DNA from: Gammaproteobacteria bacterium
GTDB taxonomy: Bacteria; Pseudomonadota; Gammaproteobacteria; Eutrophobiales; Eutrophobiaceae
NCBI GenBank assembly: GCA_028279365.1
Contig: JANQNX010000014.1
Span: 393,921-457,920 of the forward strand
Reading direction: 5' to 3'
Length of the DNA: 64,000 bases
Shown here one piece after another: positions 25,054-33,923 of the stretch (positions are counted from its first letter, which is position 1; each line of letters starts with the position of its first letter). The position numbers and the translations under genes were made by a program. The notes under the pieces are model-generated. The model saw only the letters and a list, made by a program, of their open reading frames with translations, was not told where the DNA came from and did no database searches.

Positions 25054-25533
25054 TTATTGTTTTTCCATCTTGCTTTTAATTGCATTAAGTCCAGCGTCAA
25101 AGATGCCTTCAATAACCTTTTTGGCTTCGTTGTCAGGTTTGTCTTTAGCTAAAAAAGTCGCTGACCATGTTATCATCGCATTTTCACCTTTAGGATCAAC
25201 TTCAAACAAAGCATTGTAAGCTTGTACAGGCAGCGGGCTTTCTGTAATGGAATACATATAGCCCGTAGGATTCTTCCCTCCATGTCGTTCTTTTATTTTT
25301 CCTCCGTCTTGTAACGTGAGAAAACGAAATTTTCCTTCTTCTGTATCACTGATTTCACAATTAGCAACGGCTGGGTGCCAATCCTCAATAGCACAAAAAT
25401 CGCTAACATATTTCCATACTTCTTCCGCACTTGCATTAACTTCAACAGTTTTAGTAACTTGCAGAGATTGACCAGCATGAAGATTGATGCTCGCTAGAAA
25501 AATGAATGTCGTTATTGAAAAATATTTAAACAT
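25054..25533 (-). CDS. Periplasmic SRPBCC protein, MxaD-like
   Basis: Exported 159-residue protein with a signal peptide ending near LHAGQ, followed by a single SRPBCC (START/polyketide-cyclase) domain: VTKTVEVNASAEEVWKYVSDF, a long helix-loop, TWSATF and a C-terminal helix. Exported SRPBCC proteins are rare, and MxaD of the methanol dehydrogenase clusters is the known example; it aids the interaction of the dehydrogenase with its cytochrome. A similar role for the XoxF-type enzyme is inferred from its presence at the end of the same locus. It has its own minus-strand transcript. Confidence 0.72.
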   Translation of the reverse strand: MFKYFSITTFIFLASINLHAGQSLQVTKTVEVNASAEEVWKYVSDFCAIEDWHPAVANCEISDTEEGKFRFLTLQDGGKIKERHGGKNPTGYMYSITESPLPVQAYNALFEVDPKGENAMITWSATFLAKDKPDNEAKKVIEGIFDAGLNAIKSKMEKQ

Positions 25534-25892
25534 TTAATATCTGTTCCTTTTTTTTAAAAATATAATAACAATACTCTTAAGATATAAATAGAATCATGAA
25601 TAAGATTAGGAAAATGTATTATTGTTTTTAGGAATTAATCATATTGTTGAATGAAAATTTCCTAAAATTGCATACTATTCAATAATAATTTGATCCAATT
25701 AGCTTCCAATTTGGATTTGCTCGCGAAAATGGGTAGATATCATGGGGCTTGGATGAGGGTAAAAACTAAAAATTGATATCAACTAGTTTGTCAATACAAT
25801 TAATTTATTTCTAGCCATCTATAGCAATAATAAAAAGGGTTCAACTAGCAAACCTTTCTCAACTAGAATAGGTTTGCTAGTTAGTACAAGCT
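25534..25892. other. AT-rich non-coding gap between MxaD-like and cytochrome P460 genes
   Basis: A 359-base gap with no ORF of note. It must carry the minus-strand promoter of the MxaD-like gene. At its right end lies the terminator of the cytochrome P460 gene. The heptamer CAACTAG occurs several times between 25780 and 25865. Confidence 0.5.
25843..25882 (-). terminator. Terminator of the cytochrome P460 gene
   Basis: A 13-bp inverted repeat (25843-25855 with 25870-25882) lies 11 bases beyond the cytochrome stop codon. Read on the minus strand it is followed by GAACCCTTTTTATT, which makes it a plausible intrinsic terminator. Confidence 0.7.
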
Positions 25893-26411
25893 TTATTTTG
25901 ATTGGTTAACAAAATCAACCAAACTTGAATAAGAAAACATATAGTCGGTAGCCTGGTTAGGCGTATGACAAGCTGCACATTCGAGATTGTTATCTTTTGG
26001 CCTTCCGTCTGCATTATAAATGGCGTAACCCCAATTTTCAGTTCTCTCGCTAGCACTATAGGCGGCGTCCCAATCAGAACGTTTTTGCATGACGGCTATG
26101 GCAGCCAGTTTACCTTTTTCAAACACACCATTTGCACCCATTTTCGGTTTATCATTTTCATCTTTAACTGGTTTATAGATTTCCATCACGATGGTCGCGC
26201 CGTCGGCTAATTTGTCAGACTCATCAATGTGAGTTGCTGCTTGATTGGCATAGAGCACAGCGACTTGTTTGCCATTCATGCGGTTGCGTGTATCGTAATT
26301 AACAAAATCGGACTGATAGTTATTAGGAAGTGGAACATGTTCAGGATTGCCGCCCGCATGAGCCGCATTAATAGTTATTGTTACTAACAACGTACAGAAT
26401 AGTTGTTTCAT
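25893..26411 (-). CDS. Cytochrome P460-family protein
   Basis: Periplasmic haem protein of 172 residues with a signal peptide ending near AHAGG. It has the cytochrome P460 / cytochrome c'-beta layout: a beta-rich body (TIVMEIYKP, KLAAIAVMQKR, WGYAIYN) and a C-terminal haem site CAACH (Cys145, Cys148, His149). The family includes hydroxylamine- and NO-reactive enzymes and small gas-binding cytochromes; which activity applies depends on a Lys cross-link that cannot be judged here. The ATG at 26411 has a good AGAGGAG site; in-frame codons further upstream lack a signal peptide context. Confidence 0.82.
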   Translation of the reverse strand: MKQLFCTLLVTITINAAHAGGNPEHVPLPNNYQSDFVNYDTRNRMNGKQVAVLYANQAATHIDESDKLADGATIVMEIYKPVKDENDKPKMGANGVFEKGKLAAIAVMQKRSDWDAAYSASERTENWGYAIYNADGRPKDNNLECAACHTPNQATDYMFSYSSLVDFVNQSK

Positions 26412-26588
26412 GTTTTTTCTCCTCTTATTAGATTTTATAACCATTATAGTGATCATCATTGAGTGACATAGCCAGACGAGTAATGATGATGGGCTTGGGT
26501 TGTGAAAACTGCGATATAATTCTAAAGATAATTGATAAAACACACCTCGATAATTCTCTGAGTATGTTTTTACATTGATAGATAAGCG

Positions 26589-26972
26589 TTACTTTTTTGA
26601 TTTCGGATCTTTAACGTAATAATTCAGATGTTCTTCTTCCAATGCATCGATGACCGGTATGAGTTTTTCCGGTAACACGTATTGTTGATAAACCAGCCCG
26701 TTTTTCTTCAACTGTTCATCCAGATTCTTTAAAATATTATTGATTAACTGACTTATCGCGGCTTTTTGCATGCCGGTGTCTTCAATCACTTCCTGACGCG
26801 ATTGCCCCAACACCAGAATGCGGTAGGCAGCGTCCTTGGATTTGGCACGGATACGCAAGCCTTTGGTGGCTAATGAAAATTGTTTGTCATTCATGATCGG
26901 ACCGTGGTCTTCAATCCATTTAAAAACATCTAGGGAATCAATGTGTTCCAACAAGATATGCATTATATACAT
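26589..26972 (-). CDS. TrfB/KorA-like DNA-binding protein
   Basis: A 127-residue protein with a TrfB-type domain: MNDKQFSLATKGLRIRAKS is followed by a helix-turn-helix (SRQEVIEDTGMQKAAISQLI). TrfB/KorA proteins are small repressors best known from plasmids, but chromosomal relatives exist. An inverted repeat, AAGTATA-N3-TATACTT, lies at 27034-27050 between this gene and the divergent small ORF and could be its operator. The ATG at 26972 follows AGGA closely; the in-frame ATG at 26963 is an alternative. Confidence 0.7.
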   Translation of the reverse strand: MYIMHILLEHIDSLDVFKWIEDHGPIMNDKQFSLATKGLRIRAKSKDAAYRILVLGQSRQEVIEDTGMQKAAISQLINNILKNLDEQLKKNGLVYQQYVLPEKLIPVIDALEEEHLNYYVKDPKSKK

Positions 26973-27033
26973 CGTCCTATGACAGTCACTAACAAATCAT
27001 TTTGTGCTTGGATTGCAACGCGTATTCGAAAAT

Positions 27034-27050
27034 AAGTATAATATATACTT
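27034..27050. promoter_or_regulatory. Candidate operator between TrfB-like gene and small ORF
   Basis: A perfect inverted repeat of seven bases (AAGTATA, TATACTT) with a three-base centre, in the AT-rich divergent promoter region. The assignment to the TrfB-like repressor rests on position; it does not match the plasmid KorA operator. Confidence 0.35.
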
Positions 27051-27122
27051 GTTTATAATTAATAGTAAATATATTATATTTTTAATTTACTAGTTTATAT
27101 TTTGTATTTAGGAAGAAGGATC

Positions 27123-27323
27123 ATGGATGAAGAACAAAAGGAACAAATCACCTGCGCAATTTATATGTCAATTTACAACCAAAATTACCGATGCGCACAG
27201 ACAATTCTTGATGAAGTCATAATACAAGCCACCAATAATACACTGGATCAAGTCATCGAAATTATTGAGCATAGTGATTCGTCTTTGCTGCTCGATATAA
27301 TCAGCGAATTAAGGCAAGACTAA
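27123..27323 (+). CDS. Small acidic protein of unknown function
   Basis: A 66-residue protein starting at ATG 27123 with GGAAGAAGGA just upstream; a TTG at 27102 is less likely. It is acidic and predicted helical (an early EEQKEQITCAIYM helix, then a DEVIIQATN and a DQVIEIIEH helix). It has no signal peptide or membrane segment and is not recognised. It is divergent from the TrfB-like gene and upstream of the AAA ATPase gene. Confidence 0.5.
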   Translation: MDEEQKEQITCAIYMSIYNQNYRCAQTILDEVIIQATNNTLDQVIEIIEHSDSSLLLDIISELRQD

Positions 27324-27488
27324 TCTGCCAATAATTAAGCTCGAAAATTGACAGTCATTGCTTGCTGACTAAAAAAGCAAGCATCACCGTGAATGTCTTT
27401 CAAACGCTTATTTTTCAGTGTATTTCTTTGCTATGATGGAAGTGCTGACTTAAGCTACACGTTCAATTAAGTTCTAAGCTGAATAATC

Positions 27489-28748
27489 ATGGATAAGAAA
27501 AATAATAGCGTCATCGAAGCGCTAAAAATGTCATTGGAAAATAACCCTGATGACACCTCGGTGATGGCACACCTGGCTGATTTGTTATTGAGTTCTGACG
27601 AATCAGAAGAAGCGCTCGGTTTTTATCAAAAGCTGCTTGCCATTAACCCTACCGACGAGTCTTATATTAAGGGTGCATTGGCCGCATCAGAGCAGCTCGG
27701 AAATGATGCTCTGTCATCCTCCTACAAAACACTATTGAATGCATTGGGGCATCAAGAAGAGCAGGGCGAGACTGACTCGACCGCTGAAGAAGATGATGTC
27801 GTTCAAGATATCGGTACGCAGCGCGTGCGTGGAGCAAAATTGCGCCTGGTAACAGACGACACGTTTGACAGCGACTGGGAAGTCGAAGACTCAACGGTTT
27901 ATTTAAACGATGTTGGGGGAATGGAGGATGTAAAGAAACGTTTGCATCTGTCTTTTTTAGGTCCGTTACAGAATCCTGACTTGATGAAAGCATACGGTAA
28001 AAGTATCGGTGGTGGATTAATGCTTTATGGTCCGCCGGGTTGCGGTAAAACATTTATTGCTCGGGCCTTGGCGGGTGAAATTGGTGCCAAGTTCATGGCT
28101 GTTGGCCTATCCGATATATTGGATATGTATATCGGTGAGAGTGAAAGGAAGCTACATGAAATATTTAATACTGCTCGCCGTGCTGCGCCTTCCATTTTGT
28201 TTTTTGATGAACTTGATGCGATTGGGCAGAAACGTAGTCAGTTGAGAAATTCCGGAATGCGCACATTAGTGAATCAATTATTATCCGAGATGGACAGTGT
28301 GGGTAATGATAACAAGGATGTGTATATATTAGGCGCGACCAATCACCCCTGGGATGTGGATCCTGCCTTGCGCCGTCCGGGGCGTTTCAATCGAATGGAA
28401 ATTGTATTACCGCCAGATGAGTTAGCGAGAGAGTCAATCTTAAAATATCACCTTAAAGATAAACCGGCTGAGTCAGTCGATGTAACGCTGTTGGCAAAAA
28501 AAACCGAATTGATGTCGGGCGCCGATCTAGCGCATCTATGTGAAGCTGCCGTTGAATATGTTCTCGAAGAATCGCTTAGCACTGGTCAAACAAGAGAATT
28601 ATCGACTGACGACTTTGCGGTCCCTTTGCAAGAGATCAAACCTTCAACCAGGCCCTGGTTTGAAAATGCCAGAAATTTTGCCATGTTTGCCAATGACAGT
28701 GGCTCCTATGATGATTTGCTGAACTACATCAACAAAATGAAGTTATAA
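27489..28748 (+). CDS. AAA ATPase with N-terminal TPR segment
   Basis: A 419-residue soluble protein. Residues 1-90 form about two TPR-like helical pairs, 90-130 an acidic linker, and 140-400 an AAA module of the CDC48/FtsH type: Walker A GPPGCGKT (181-188), Walker B FFDELDAI (238-245), sensor-1 in GATNHPWDVDPAL and Arg fingers in RRPGRF. The C-terminal lid (SGADLAHLCEAAVEY) is present. There is no protease domain or membrane segment. It precedes a membrane-anchored TPR protein by one base, so the pair probably forms a chaperone- or remodelling-type complex. The target is unknown. Confidence 0.85.
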   Translation: MDKKNNSVIEALKMSLENNPDDTSVMAHLADLLLSSDESEEALGFYQKLLAINPTDESYIKGALAASEQLGNDALSSSYKTLLNALGHQEEQGETDSTAEEDDVVQDIGTQRVRGAKLRLVTDDTFDSDWEVEDSTVYLNDVGGMEDVKKRLHLSFLGPLQNPDLMKAYGKSIGGGLMLYGPPGCGKTFIARALAGEIGAKFMAVGLSDILDMYIGESERKLHEIFNTARRAAPSILFFDELDAIGQKRSQLRNSGMRTLVNQLLSEMDSVGNDNKDVYILGATNHPWDVDPALRRPGRFNRMEIVLPPDELARESILKYHLKDKPAESVDVTLLAKKTELMSGADLAHLCEAAVEYVLEESLSTGQTRELSTDDFAVPLQEIKPSTRPWFENARNFAMFANDSGSYDDLLNYINKMKL

Positions 28749-28749
28749 G

Positions 28750-29619
28750 ATGAATTCGGGTAATGATAATTACGAGTTGTTAAAACTTGAAAAACAGCTC
28801 AATGCATTACTGGAGATTGATCGATTTGATGAAGCACTAAAGTTAACCGGCAAGCTGTTAGCCGGTGACCCGGAAGAACCTTGGTATCACTATCAACGTG
28901 CAAGAGCCTGTCTTGGTATGGATGATTTATCACAAGCCAGGGATGCATGCGTTGCGGCAATAAAATCGGAACCGGAATATAGCTGGGCATATTATCTATT
29001 AAGCATCATCGATCACGAACGCTGCAATTTTCAAAGTGAGTTGTCGATGGCGGAGGAGGCGGTCCGACTTGAACCGGAAGAGCCTGAGTTTTTTAAGAGA
29101 CTGGCTTATGCGCAAATGCAATCGGGTTTATTAAAGAAAGCATTTGATAGTGTCCAGTCTGCAGTCACGCTGGAACCGGATTCGGCTGAATCGCATGAGT
29201 TACTTGGCGACGTTGCACTGGAACTCGATAAATATGGCGTCGCAGAAGAGCACTACAGGGCTGCATTAAAGATTAATCCGGATAACCCGAGTTCATTAAA
29301 CGATCTGTCTGTGTCTTTGATGGCGCAAAAAAAGTGGCGCGATGCGATTGAAATTCTTGATATGGCGATACGGGTTGAGCCTACCAATAAGGTATTGCAA
29401 CAGAACCTTTTCAAGTCGATTAACTTTCTGTTGGCAAAGCAACTAACGAAAAATAAAAAACAAAAGGTATTAGAAGAACTCCCGGTTGCAATCCAGCATT
29501 TTTATAAAGACCGGCAATCTCGTATACCTTCCATCCTTAATCTGGGTGGGTATAAAGTGACATTACTTTGGATAATAGCGCTTGTGCTGTTTTTTATCCC
29601 ATTTTTATACCTGGCGTAA
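28750..29619 (+). CDS. TPR protein with C-terminal membrane anchor
   Basis: A 289-residue protein with about six tetratricopeptide repeats (for example FDEALKLTGKLLAGDPEEPW, then YGVAEEHYRAALKINPDNPS) covering residues 10-225. A single hydrophobic helix at 270-289 ends the protein, giving a tail-anchored topology with the repeats in the cytoplasm. It starts one base after the AAA gene's stop codon. The TPR segment in that ATPase and the repeats here suggest that the two interact at the membrane. Confidence 0.82.
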   Translation: MNSGNDNYELLKLEKQLNALLEIDRFDEALKLTGKLLAGDPEEPWYHYQRARACLGMDDLSQARDACVAAIKSEPEYSWAYYLLSIIDHERCNFQSELSMAEEAVRLEPEEPEFFKRLAYAQMQSGLLKKAFDSVQSAVTLEPDSAESHELLGDVALELDKYGVAEEHYRAALKINPDNPSSLNDLSVSLMAQKKWRDAIEILDMAIRVEPTNKVLQQNLFKSINFLLAKQLTKNKKQKVLEELPVAIQHFYKDRQSRIPSILNLGGYKVTLLWIIALVLFFIPFLYLA

Positions 29620-29625
29620 GTGCAG

Positions 29626-29648
29626 ATGCCATTTTGGCATGGTTGATT
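29626..29648 (+). terminator. Small hairpin after the TPR gene
   Basis: The stem ATGCCA/TGGCAT (29626-29631 with 29635-29640) with a TTT loop is followed by GGTTGATTTTT. It begins seven bases after the TPR gene stop codon and is a weak intrinsic terminator. Confidence 0.5.
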
Positions 29649-29664
29649 TTTATCTATAGCTAAT

Positions 29665-29700
29665 AAAAAACGGGCATTATCTTTTGATAATGCCCGTCTT
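29665..29700 (-). terminator. Strong katG terminator, possibly bidirectional
   Basis: A perfect 11-bp stem (29671-29681 with 29686-29696) with a TTTT loop has six A on its left side, which give the U-tract for the minus-strand katG transcript. On the plus strand the tail is only TCTT. Confidence 0.88.
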
Positions 29701-29723
29701 GTCAGAACGAAATAGATTTCGTT

Positions 29724-31985
29724 TTATTTTGCAGCGACTTTATTACCAGGGGTGCCAACTGAATCAAAACGACCCAGATTCATCACCTTGGCCCAAGCTT
29801 GAGAGAAGTCATTAACAAATTTCTTGTCATCAGCTGCGTAGACTTGAGCCATATCACGTAGTTCTGATTGAGAACCGAAGATAAGGTCAACAGGTGTAGC
29901 AGTGTACTTCAACTTATTGCTGCCACGAGCGTAACCTTCATAGACGCCAGCAAACTCGCTAGATGCTTTCCATTCGGTAGACATGTCGAGTAAGTTAACG
30001 AAGAAGTCGTTGCTCAAAGTTCCAGGCTTGCTGGTCAATACACCATGTTTTTCGCCACCGAAGTTAGCGTTCATGGTGCGCATGCCACCCAACAGTACAG
30101 TCATTTCAGGTACCGTCAGAGTCAACAGGTCAGCTTTTTCAACCAGCATTTCGGTTGGCGTGCCATAGCTCATATCTGTGTAGTAGTTACGGAACGCGTC
30201 TGCTTTCAGCTCTAACCATGCAAATGATTTCGCATCGGTGTTTTTCTGCGTTGCATCAGTACGGCCTGGGGTGAAATCAACATCAATGTTGTAACCTGCA
30301 TCTTTGGCCGCTTTCTCAACAGCAGCATTACCGGCAATCACAATCGTGTCAGCCAATGAGACTTTTTTGCCGCCTTTAAGCGATTTGTTGAAATCCGCAC
30401 GAACTTTTTCCAGGGTCTTGATGACCTTGTTCAGTTCTTTCGGGTTATTGACTGCCCAGTCTTTTTGTGGAGAGAGTGCGATACGTGCACCGTTGGTACC
30501 ACCACGCATATCTGAACCACGATAACTTGCGGCAGAAGCCCATGCGGTTCTGATCAACTCAGGTACGCTTAATCCAGATTTCAGGATGTTAGCTTCCAGT
30601 TTTTCAGCATCGTCGTGACTGATCAGTTTGTGATCAACGGCCGGAACAGGATCCTGCCAGATGAACGTTTCCTGTGGCACTTCTGGACCAACGTAACGCG
30701 CTACTGGACCAAGATCACGGTGTGTCAATTTAAACCAGGCACGTGCAAATGCAGCGTCAAACTCTTTCGGGTTTTTCGAGAAACGCTCAGCGATCTTGCG
30801 AAAGCCAGGATCTTCCTTCAATGCCAGGTCAGTCGTGAACATGACTGGGGGGTTACGTTTACCTTTTACGTGTGCATCAGGCACAGCTTTTTGAGCTGAT
30901 TCATCGGTAGGAATCCATAAATGGCCACCACCTGCGCTTTGATGTTTTTTCCATTCAAACTGGAACAAGTTTGCGAGGTATAAAATAGACCATGCGGTTG
31001 GGGTCTGGGTCCAGGCACCTTCAAGACCACTGGTTACTGCATCTTCAGCTTTACCTTTACCGCATTTGTTTTTCCAGCCAAAGCCTTGTTTTTCAATGGA
31101 AGCAGCGGCAGGTTCAGCACCAACACAGTCTTTAGCAGAACGAGCGCCATGCGCTTTACCCAGCGTGTGGCCACCGGCAACCAGCGCCACAATTTCTTCA
31201 TCATTCATCGCCATACGGCCAAATGACAAACGCATGTGTTTTGCTGCATCCAAAGGATCCATGTTACCGCCAGGGCCTTCAGGGTTAACGTAGATTAAAC
31301 CCATCTGTACAGCAGCTAATGGAGATTCGAGTTTGCCACCTTTGAAGCGTTTGTCCGCAGCCAGCATTTGGGTTTCAGCACCCCAATAAACTTCGTCGGC
31401 TTCCCAGTCGTCAACACGACCACCGGCAAAACCCAGGGTTTCAAAACCCATTGATTCCAGACCAACGTTACCAGCAAGGATAATCAGATCACCCCAGGAA
31501 ACGCTACGGCCATATTTCAATTTGACTGGTTCCAGAATACGACGGGCTTTATCGAGGTTGGCGTTATCAGGCCAGCTGTTCAGCGGTTCGAAGCGTAATT
31601 GACCGCCTTCAGCACCACCACGACCGTCCATCGTACGATAGGTACCAGCTGCGTGCCATGCGGCACGGATCATCAAGCCACCGTAATGGCCCCAATCCGC
31701 TGGCCACCAGTCTTTAGAAGTGGTTAATGCCTTTTCAATGTCAGCTTTTAGTTGTTTGTAATCAACCTTACTGAACGCTTCAGCGTAGTCGAAATCACCA
31801 TAAGGATTGGAAGCCGGATCATGATCTCGTAATTTTTTCAGGCTTAATTTATCTGGCCACCAAAACTGGTTAGATGAGGTATCTGCAACAGCCTTTGCCA
31901 TTCCCTCTGCATGAGAGGTCACGGGCGCAAGTGTTGCCACTGATACCGCGAGCGCAGTTATTAAAGAAGATGCTTGTTTAAGCAT
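29724..31985 (-). CDS. katG: Catalase-peroxidase with signal peptide
   Basis: Bifunctional haem catalase-peroxidase of 753 residues that degrades H2O2. The N-terminal half carries the active-site Arg107, Trp110 and His111 ([13 protein letters not shown]) and the proximal region [14 protein letters not shown]; the second, haem-free domain repeats the fold. The Tyr of VYWGAETQM and a following Met are the partners of the Trp-Tyr-Met cross-link. The N-terminus is a clear Sec signal peptide ([18 protein letters not shown]), so this KatG is exported, as in the KatP-type periplasmic enzymes. It lies downstream of oxyR on the same strand, with an OxyR operator in between. A GGAGGATATG site precedes the ATG. 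Confidence 0.96.
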   Translation of the reverse strand: MLKQASSLITALAVSVATLAPVTSHAEGMAKAVADTSSNQFWWPDKLSLKKLRDHDPASNPYGDFDYAEAFSKVDYKQLKADIEKALTTSKDWWPADWGHYGGLMIRAAWHAAGTYRTMDGRGGAEGGQLRFEPLNSWPDNANLDKARRILEPVKLKYGRSVSWGDLIILAGNVGLESMGFETLGFAGGRVDDWEADEVYWGAETQMLAADKRFKGGKLESPLAAVQMGLIYVNPEGPGGNMDPLDAAKHMRLSFGRMAMNDEEIVALVAGGHTLGKAHGARSAKDCVGAEPAAASIEKQGFGWKNKCGKGKAEDAVTSGLEGAWTQTPTAWSILYLANLFQFEWKKHQSAGGGHLWIPTDESAQKAVPDAHVKGKRNPPVMFTTDLALKEDPGFRKIAERFSKNPKEFDAAFARAWFKLTHRDLGPVARYVGPEVPQETFIWQDPVPAVDHKLISHDDAEKLEANILKSGLSVPELIRTAWASAASYRGSDMRGGTNGARIALSPQKDWAVNNPKELNKVIKTLEKVRADFNKSLKGGKKVSLADTIVIAGNAAVEKAAKDAGYNIDVDFTPGRTDATQKNTDAKSFAWLELKADAFRNYYTDMSYGTPTEMLVEKADLLTLTVPEMTVLLGGMRTMNANFGGEKHGVLTSKPGTLSNDFFVNLLDMSTEWKASSEFAGVYEGYARGSNKLKYTATPVDLIFGSQSELRDMAQVYAADDKKFVNDFSQAWAKVMNLGRFDSVGTPGNKVAAK

Positions 31986-32064
31986 GTCATATCCTCCTGT
32001 TTAAGTTATAAATTTAGTACAAATTCTCAAGAGCTAACATAGATGCGGGTGTCCTCACGATCCA

Positions 32065-32101
32065 ATTGATTCTATGTATAGTGTAAATAGGCAAATTCTA
32101 T
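32065..32101 (-). promoter_or_regulatory. OxyR operator upstream of katG
   Basis: Bases 32087-32101 match ATAG-N7-CTAT exactly. A second, partial copy (ATTG-N7-GTAT, six of eight consensus bases) lies at 32065-32079, separated by the required seven bases. This reproduces the 37-base four-element OxyR site and lies ~80-115 bases upstream of the katG start. Confidence 0.75.
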
Positions 32102-32203
32102 TCCAGCTCTCGCAATGCAACATTTTAGCTATTTTACTGAGCGTACCGGGCGCGCGGGTTTGGTTCGGAAAAATTGATAGTTAAGCAATGTAACTGACTG
32201 ATT

Positions 32204-33088
32204 TTAAGCTGCAATTGTTGCCAGTGATTCAAGACTATGTGCCAATTCCTTGACTAAGCTGAGCTTGGTCGAGCTGTTGTTTGACACCATGGCGACAGTG
32301 CGAGCGGGGATGGCGCCAACAAATGGAATGTACGCAAGATCGTCACGTTTTCGGATAGTCACCGCCGGGACCAGCGCAATGCCGAGTTTGCTAGCCACCA
32401 TTTCTTGCAGTGTTTCCAGGCTGGTGGCTGCAAAATCACGAGGTTTTTCCTGAAATTCCATGTTACAAATGGATGTGAATTGTTCGCGAATACAGTGCCC
32501 TTTTTCCAGCAGTAAAATATCCTGGTTTTTCAAATCGGAGCAGCTGATGGCCTGCTTGCGGGAAAGGGGGTGTTCCTGATGTGCGCACAACATAAACGGT
32601 TCGGTAAACAGCGGATGAATATTGATGCTGTCCCCGGTCACAGGCAACGAAAGCAGGGATGCATCAATTTGCCCCTGTTTGAGCATACTCATCAGTATCT
32701 GGTATTTCTCCTCCGAGAAACTGAGCGTCAGATTCGGATAATGCTCATGTAACAGTGAAATGATACGAGGCATATAGTAAGGAGCCAGAGTTGGACATAC
32801 GCCAAGGCGTAACTCTTGCTCGATCGAATCGTCCTTGGCCCGTGCCAAATCATACATGGCTTCCACCTCTTTCAGGATCAGCCGGGCGCGATTAACCAAT
32901 TCCCGACCAAGGGCGGTGCAGGTTATCCCTGTGCCTTTGCGATCGAATATCCTACAATTCAGCAGTTTCTCAACTTTGTGGACCTGGGTACTCAAGGTCG
33001 GCTGGCTGACGCTGCAAAGTTCGGCGGCACGAGTAAAATTTCCCGCATCGGCTACCGTAACAATATATTTAATGTCTCTGATATTCAT
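32204..33088 (-). CDS. oxyR: Hydrogen peroxide-sensing LysR regulator OxyR
   Basis: LysR-type activator of 294 residues. The N-terminal winged helix (AGNFTRAAELCSVSQPTLSTQ) is followed by the sensor domain. Starting at the second Met (33088, MNIRDIKYIV) places the redox cysteines at 199 and 208 in GHCIREQFTSIC, exactly as in E. coli OxyR, which decides the start; the ATG at 33091 would shift them by one. On oxidation by H2O2 they form the activating disulfide. The gene lies immediately upstream of katG, whose promoter region contains an OxyR site. Confidence 0.95.
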   Translation of the reverse strand: MNIRDIKYIVTVADAGNFTRAAELCSVSQPTLSTQVHKVEKLLNCRIFDRKGTGITCTALGRELVNRARLILKEVEAMYDLARAKDDSIEQELRLGVCPTLAPYYMPRIISLLHEHYPNLTLSFSEEKYQILMSMLKQGQIDASLLSLPVTGDSINIHPLFTEPFMLCAHQEHPLSRKQAISCSDLKNQDILLLEKGHCIREQFTSICNMEFQEKPRDFAATSLETLQEMVASKLGIALVPAVTIRKRDDLAYIPFVGAIPARTVAMVSNNSSTKLSLVKELAHSLESLATIAA

Positions 33089-33321
33089 CAATAATGATAT
33101 TTAGCAATCTTACATTTAATGTATAGTGATTTTGGATGCTGCATTGTCGTGACTCTGGCAGTTCGAGTCTAATTTAAATAATCTAACTGAGTTATAGGCG
33201 AAAGTTATCAAGCCCGGTCGGATTGACCTGATTTCACCTACTTTTCACGATCCACTCACGCAGTGATCATTTGGTTTTTACTATCGTCAAATTTTATTAA
33301 CAGTCTCAGTTATTGATATTG

Positions 33322-33843
33322 ATGTATCGTTATTTATTGATTGCTCTCGTTTTTACTGTTGGTGCGTGCAGTGTTATGCCGGAAAAAAACCTGGATACGG
33401 TTGATTATGTGGATATCGAACGCTTTATGGGCGATTGGTATGTCATTGCAAATATTCCGACGTTCATAGAGAAAGATGCCTACAATGCAATTGAATCTTA
33501 CCAATTAAACGAATCAGGAAACATCGATACGACCTTCAGTTTTAATGCGGGCGGCTTTGATGGCGAGAGAAAGGTGTATCATCCCACCGGCTTTATTAAA
33601 GATAATCAGACTAATAGTGTCTGGGAGATGCAATTCATCTGGCCGTTTAAAGCAGATTATCGCATCGTTTATTTGAATGATGATTATTCTGTGACGGTAA
33701 TCGGAAGAAACAAACGTGATTACGTCTGGATTATGGCGAGAGCACCGGAAATTAATCCCGAGCTTTATACGGAACTCATCCAGTTCCTCAAAGACGAAGC
33801 TTATGACACTTCAAAAATTCAAAAAGTCCCACAAAAATGGTAG
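33322..33843 (+). CDS. Bacterial lipocalin (Blc-like lipoprotein)
   Basis: A 173-residue outer-membrane lipoprotein of the lipocalin family. The signal peptide ends in a lipobox (TVGAC). The first lipocalin signature GDWYVIANIP and the later strands WEMQFIWPFKADYRI and VTVIGRNKRDYVWIMARAP match Blc, which binds lysophospholipids and serves envelope stress. The ATG at 33322 is preferred over an upstream TTG at 33313. It is a single gene with its own promoter. Confidence 0.9.
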   Translation: MYRYLLIALVFTVGACSVMPEKNLDTVDYVDIERFMGDWYVIANIPTFIEKDAYNAIESYQLNESGNIDTTFSFNAGGFDGERKVYHPTGFIKDNQTNSVWEMQFIWPFKADYRIVYLNDDYSVTVIGRNKRDYVWIMARAPEINPELYTELIQFLKDEAYDTSKIQKVPQKW

Positions 33844-33923
33844 ACCGCTCAGGGTCACGTATTACCAGTAATTTACTCTCTCAGAATTCTTTTGGCGAGC
33901 TCGTTTGGTAAACAGTTAATACG

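Noticed and set aside
26589-27323. Plasmid or integrative element suggested by the TrfB-like gene
   Set aside because: No replication, transfer, integrase or attachment-site sequence was found nearby. A chromosomal regulator is simpler.
30000-31300. Open frames opposite katG and other conserved genes
   Set aside because: They have no ribosome sites or recognisable domains and are mirror images of strongly coding genes.
33139-33165. tRNA-like GTTCGAGTC stretch
   Set aside because: It resembles a T-arm, but no anticodon arm, D-arm or acceptor stem can be formed from the surrounding sequence.
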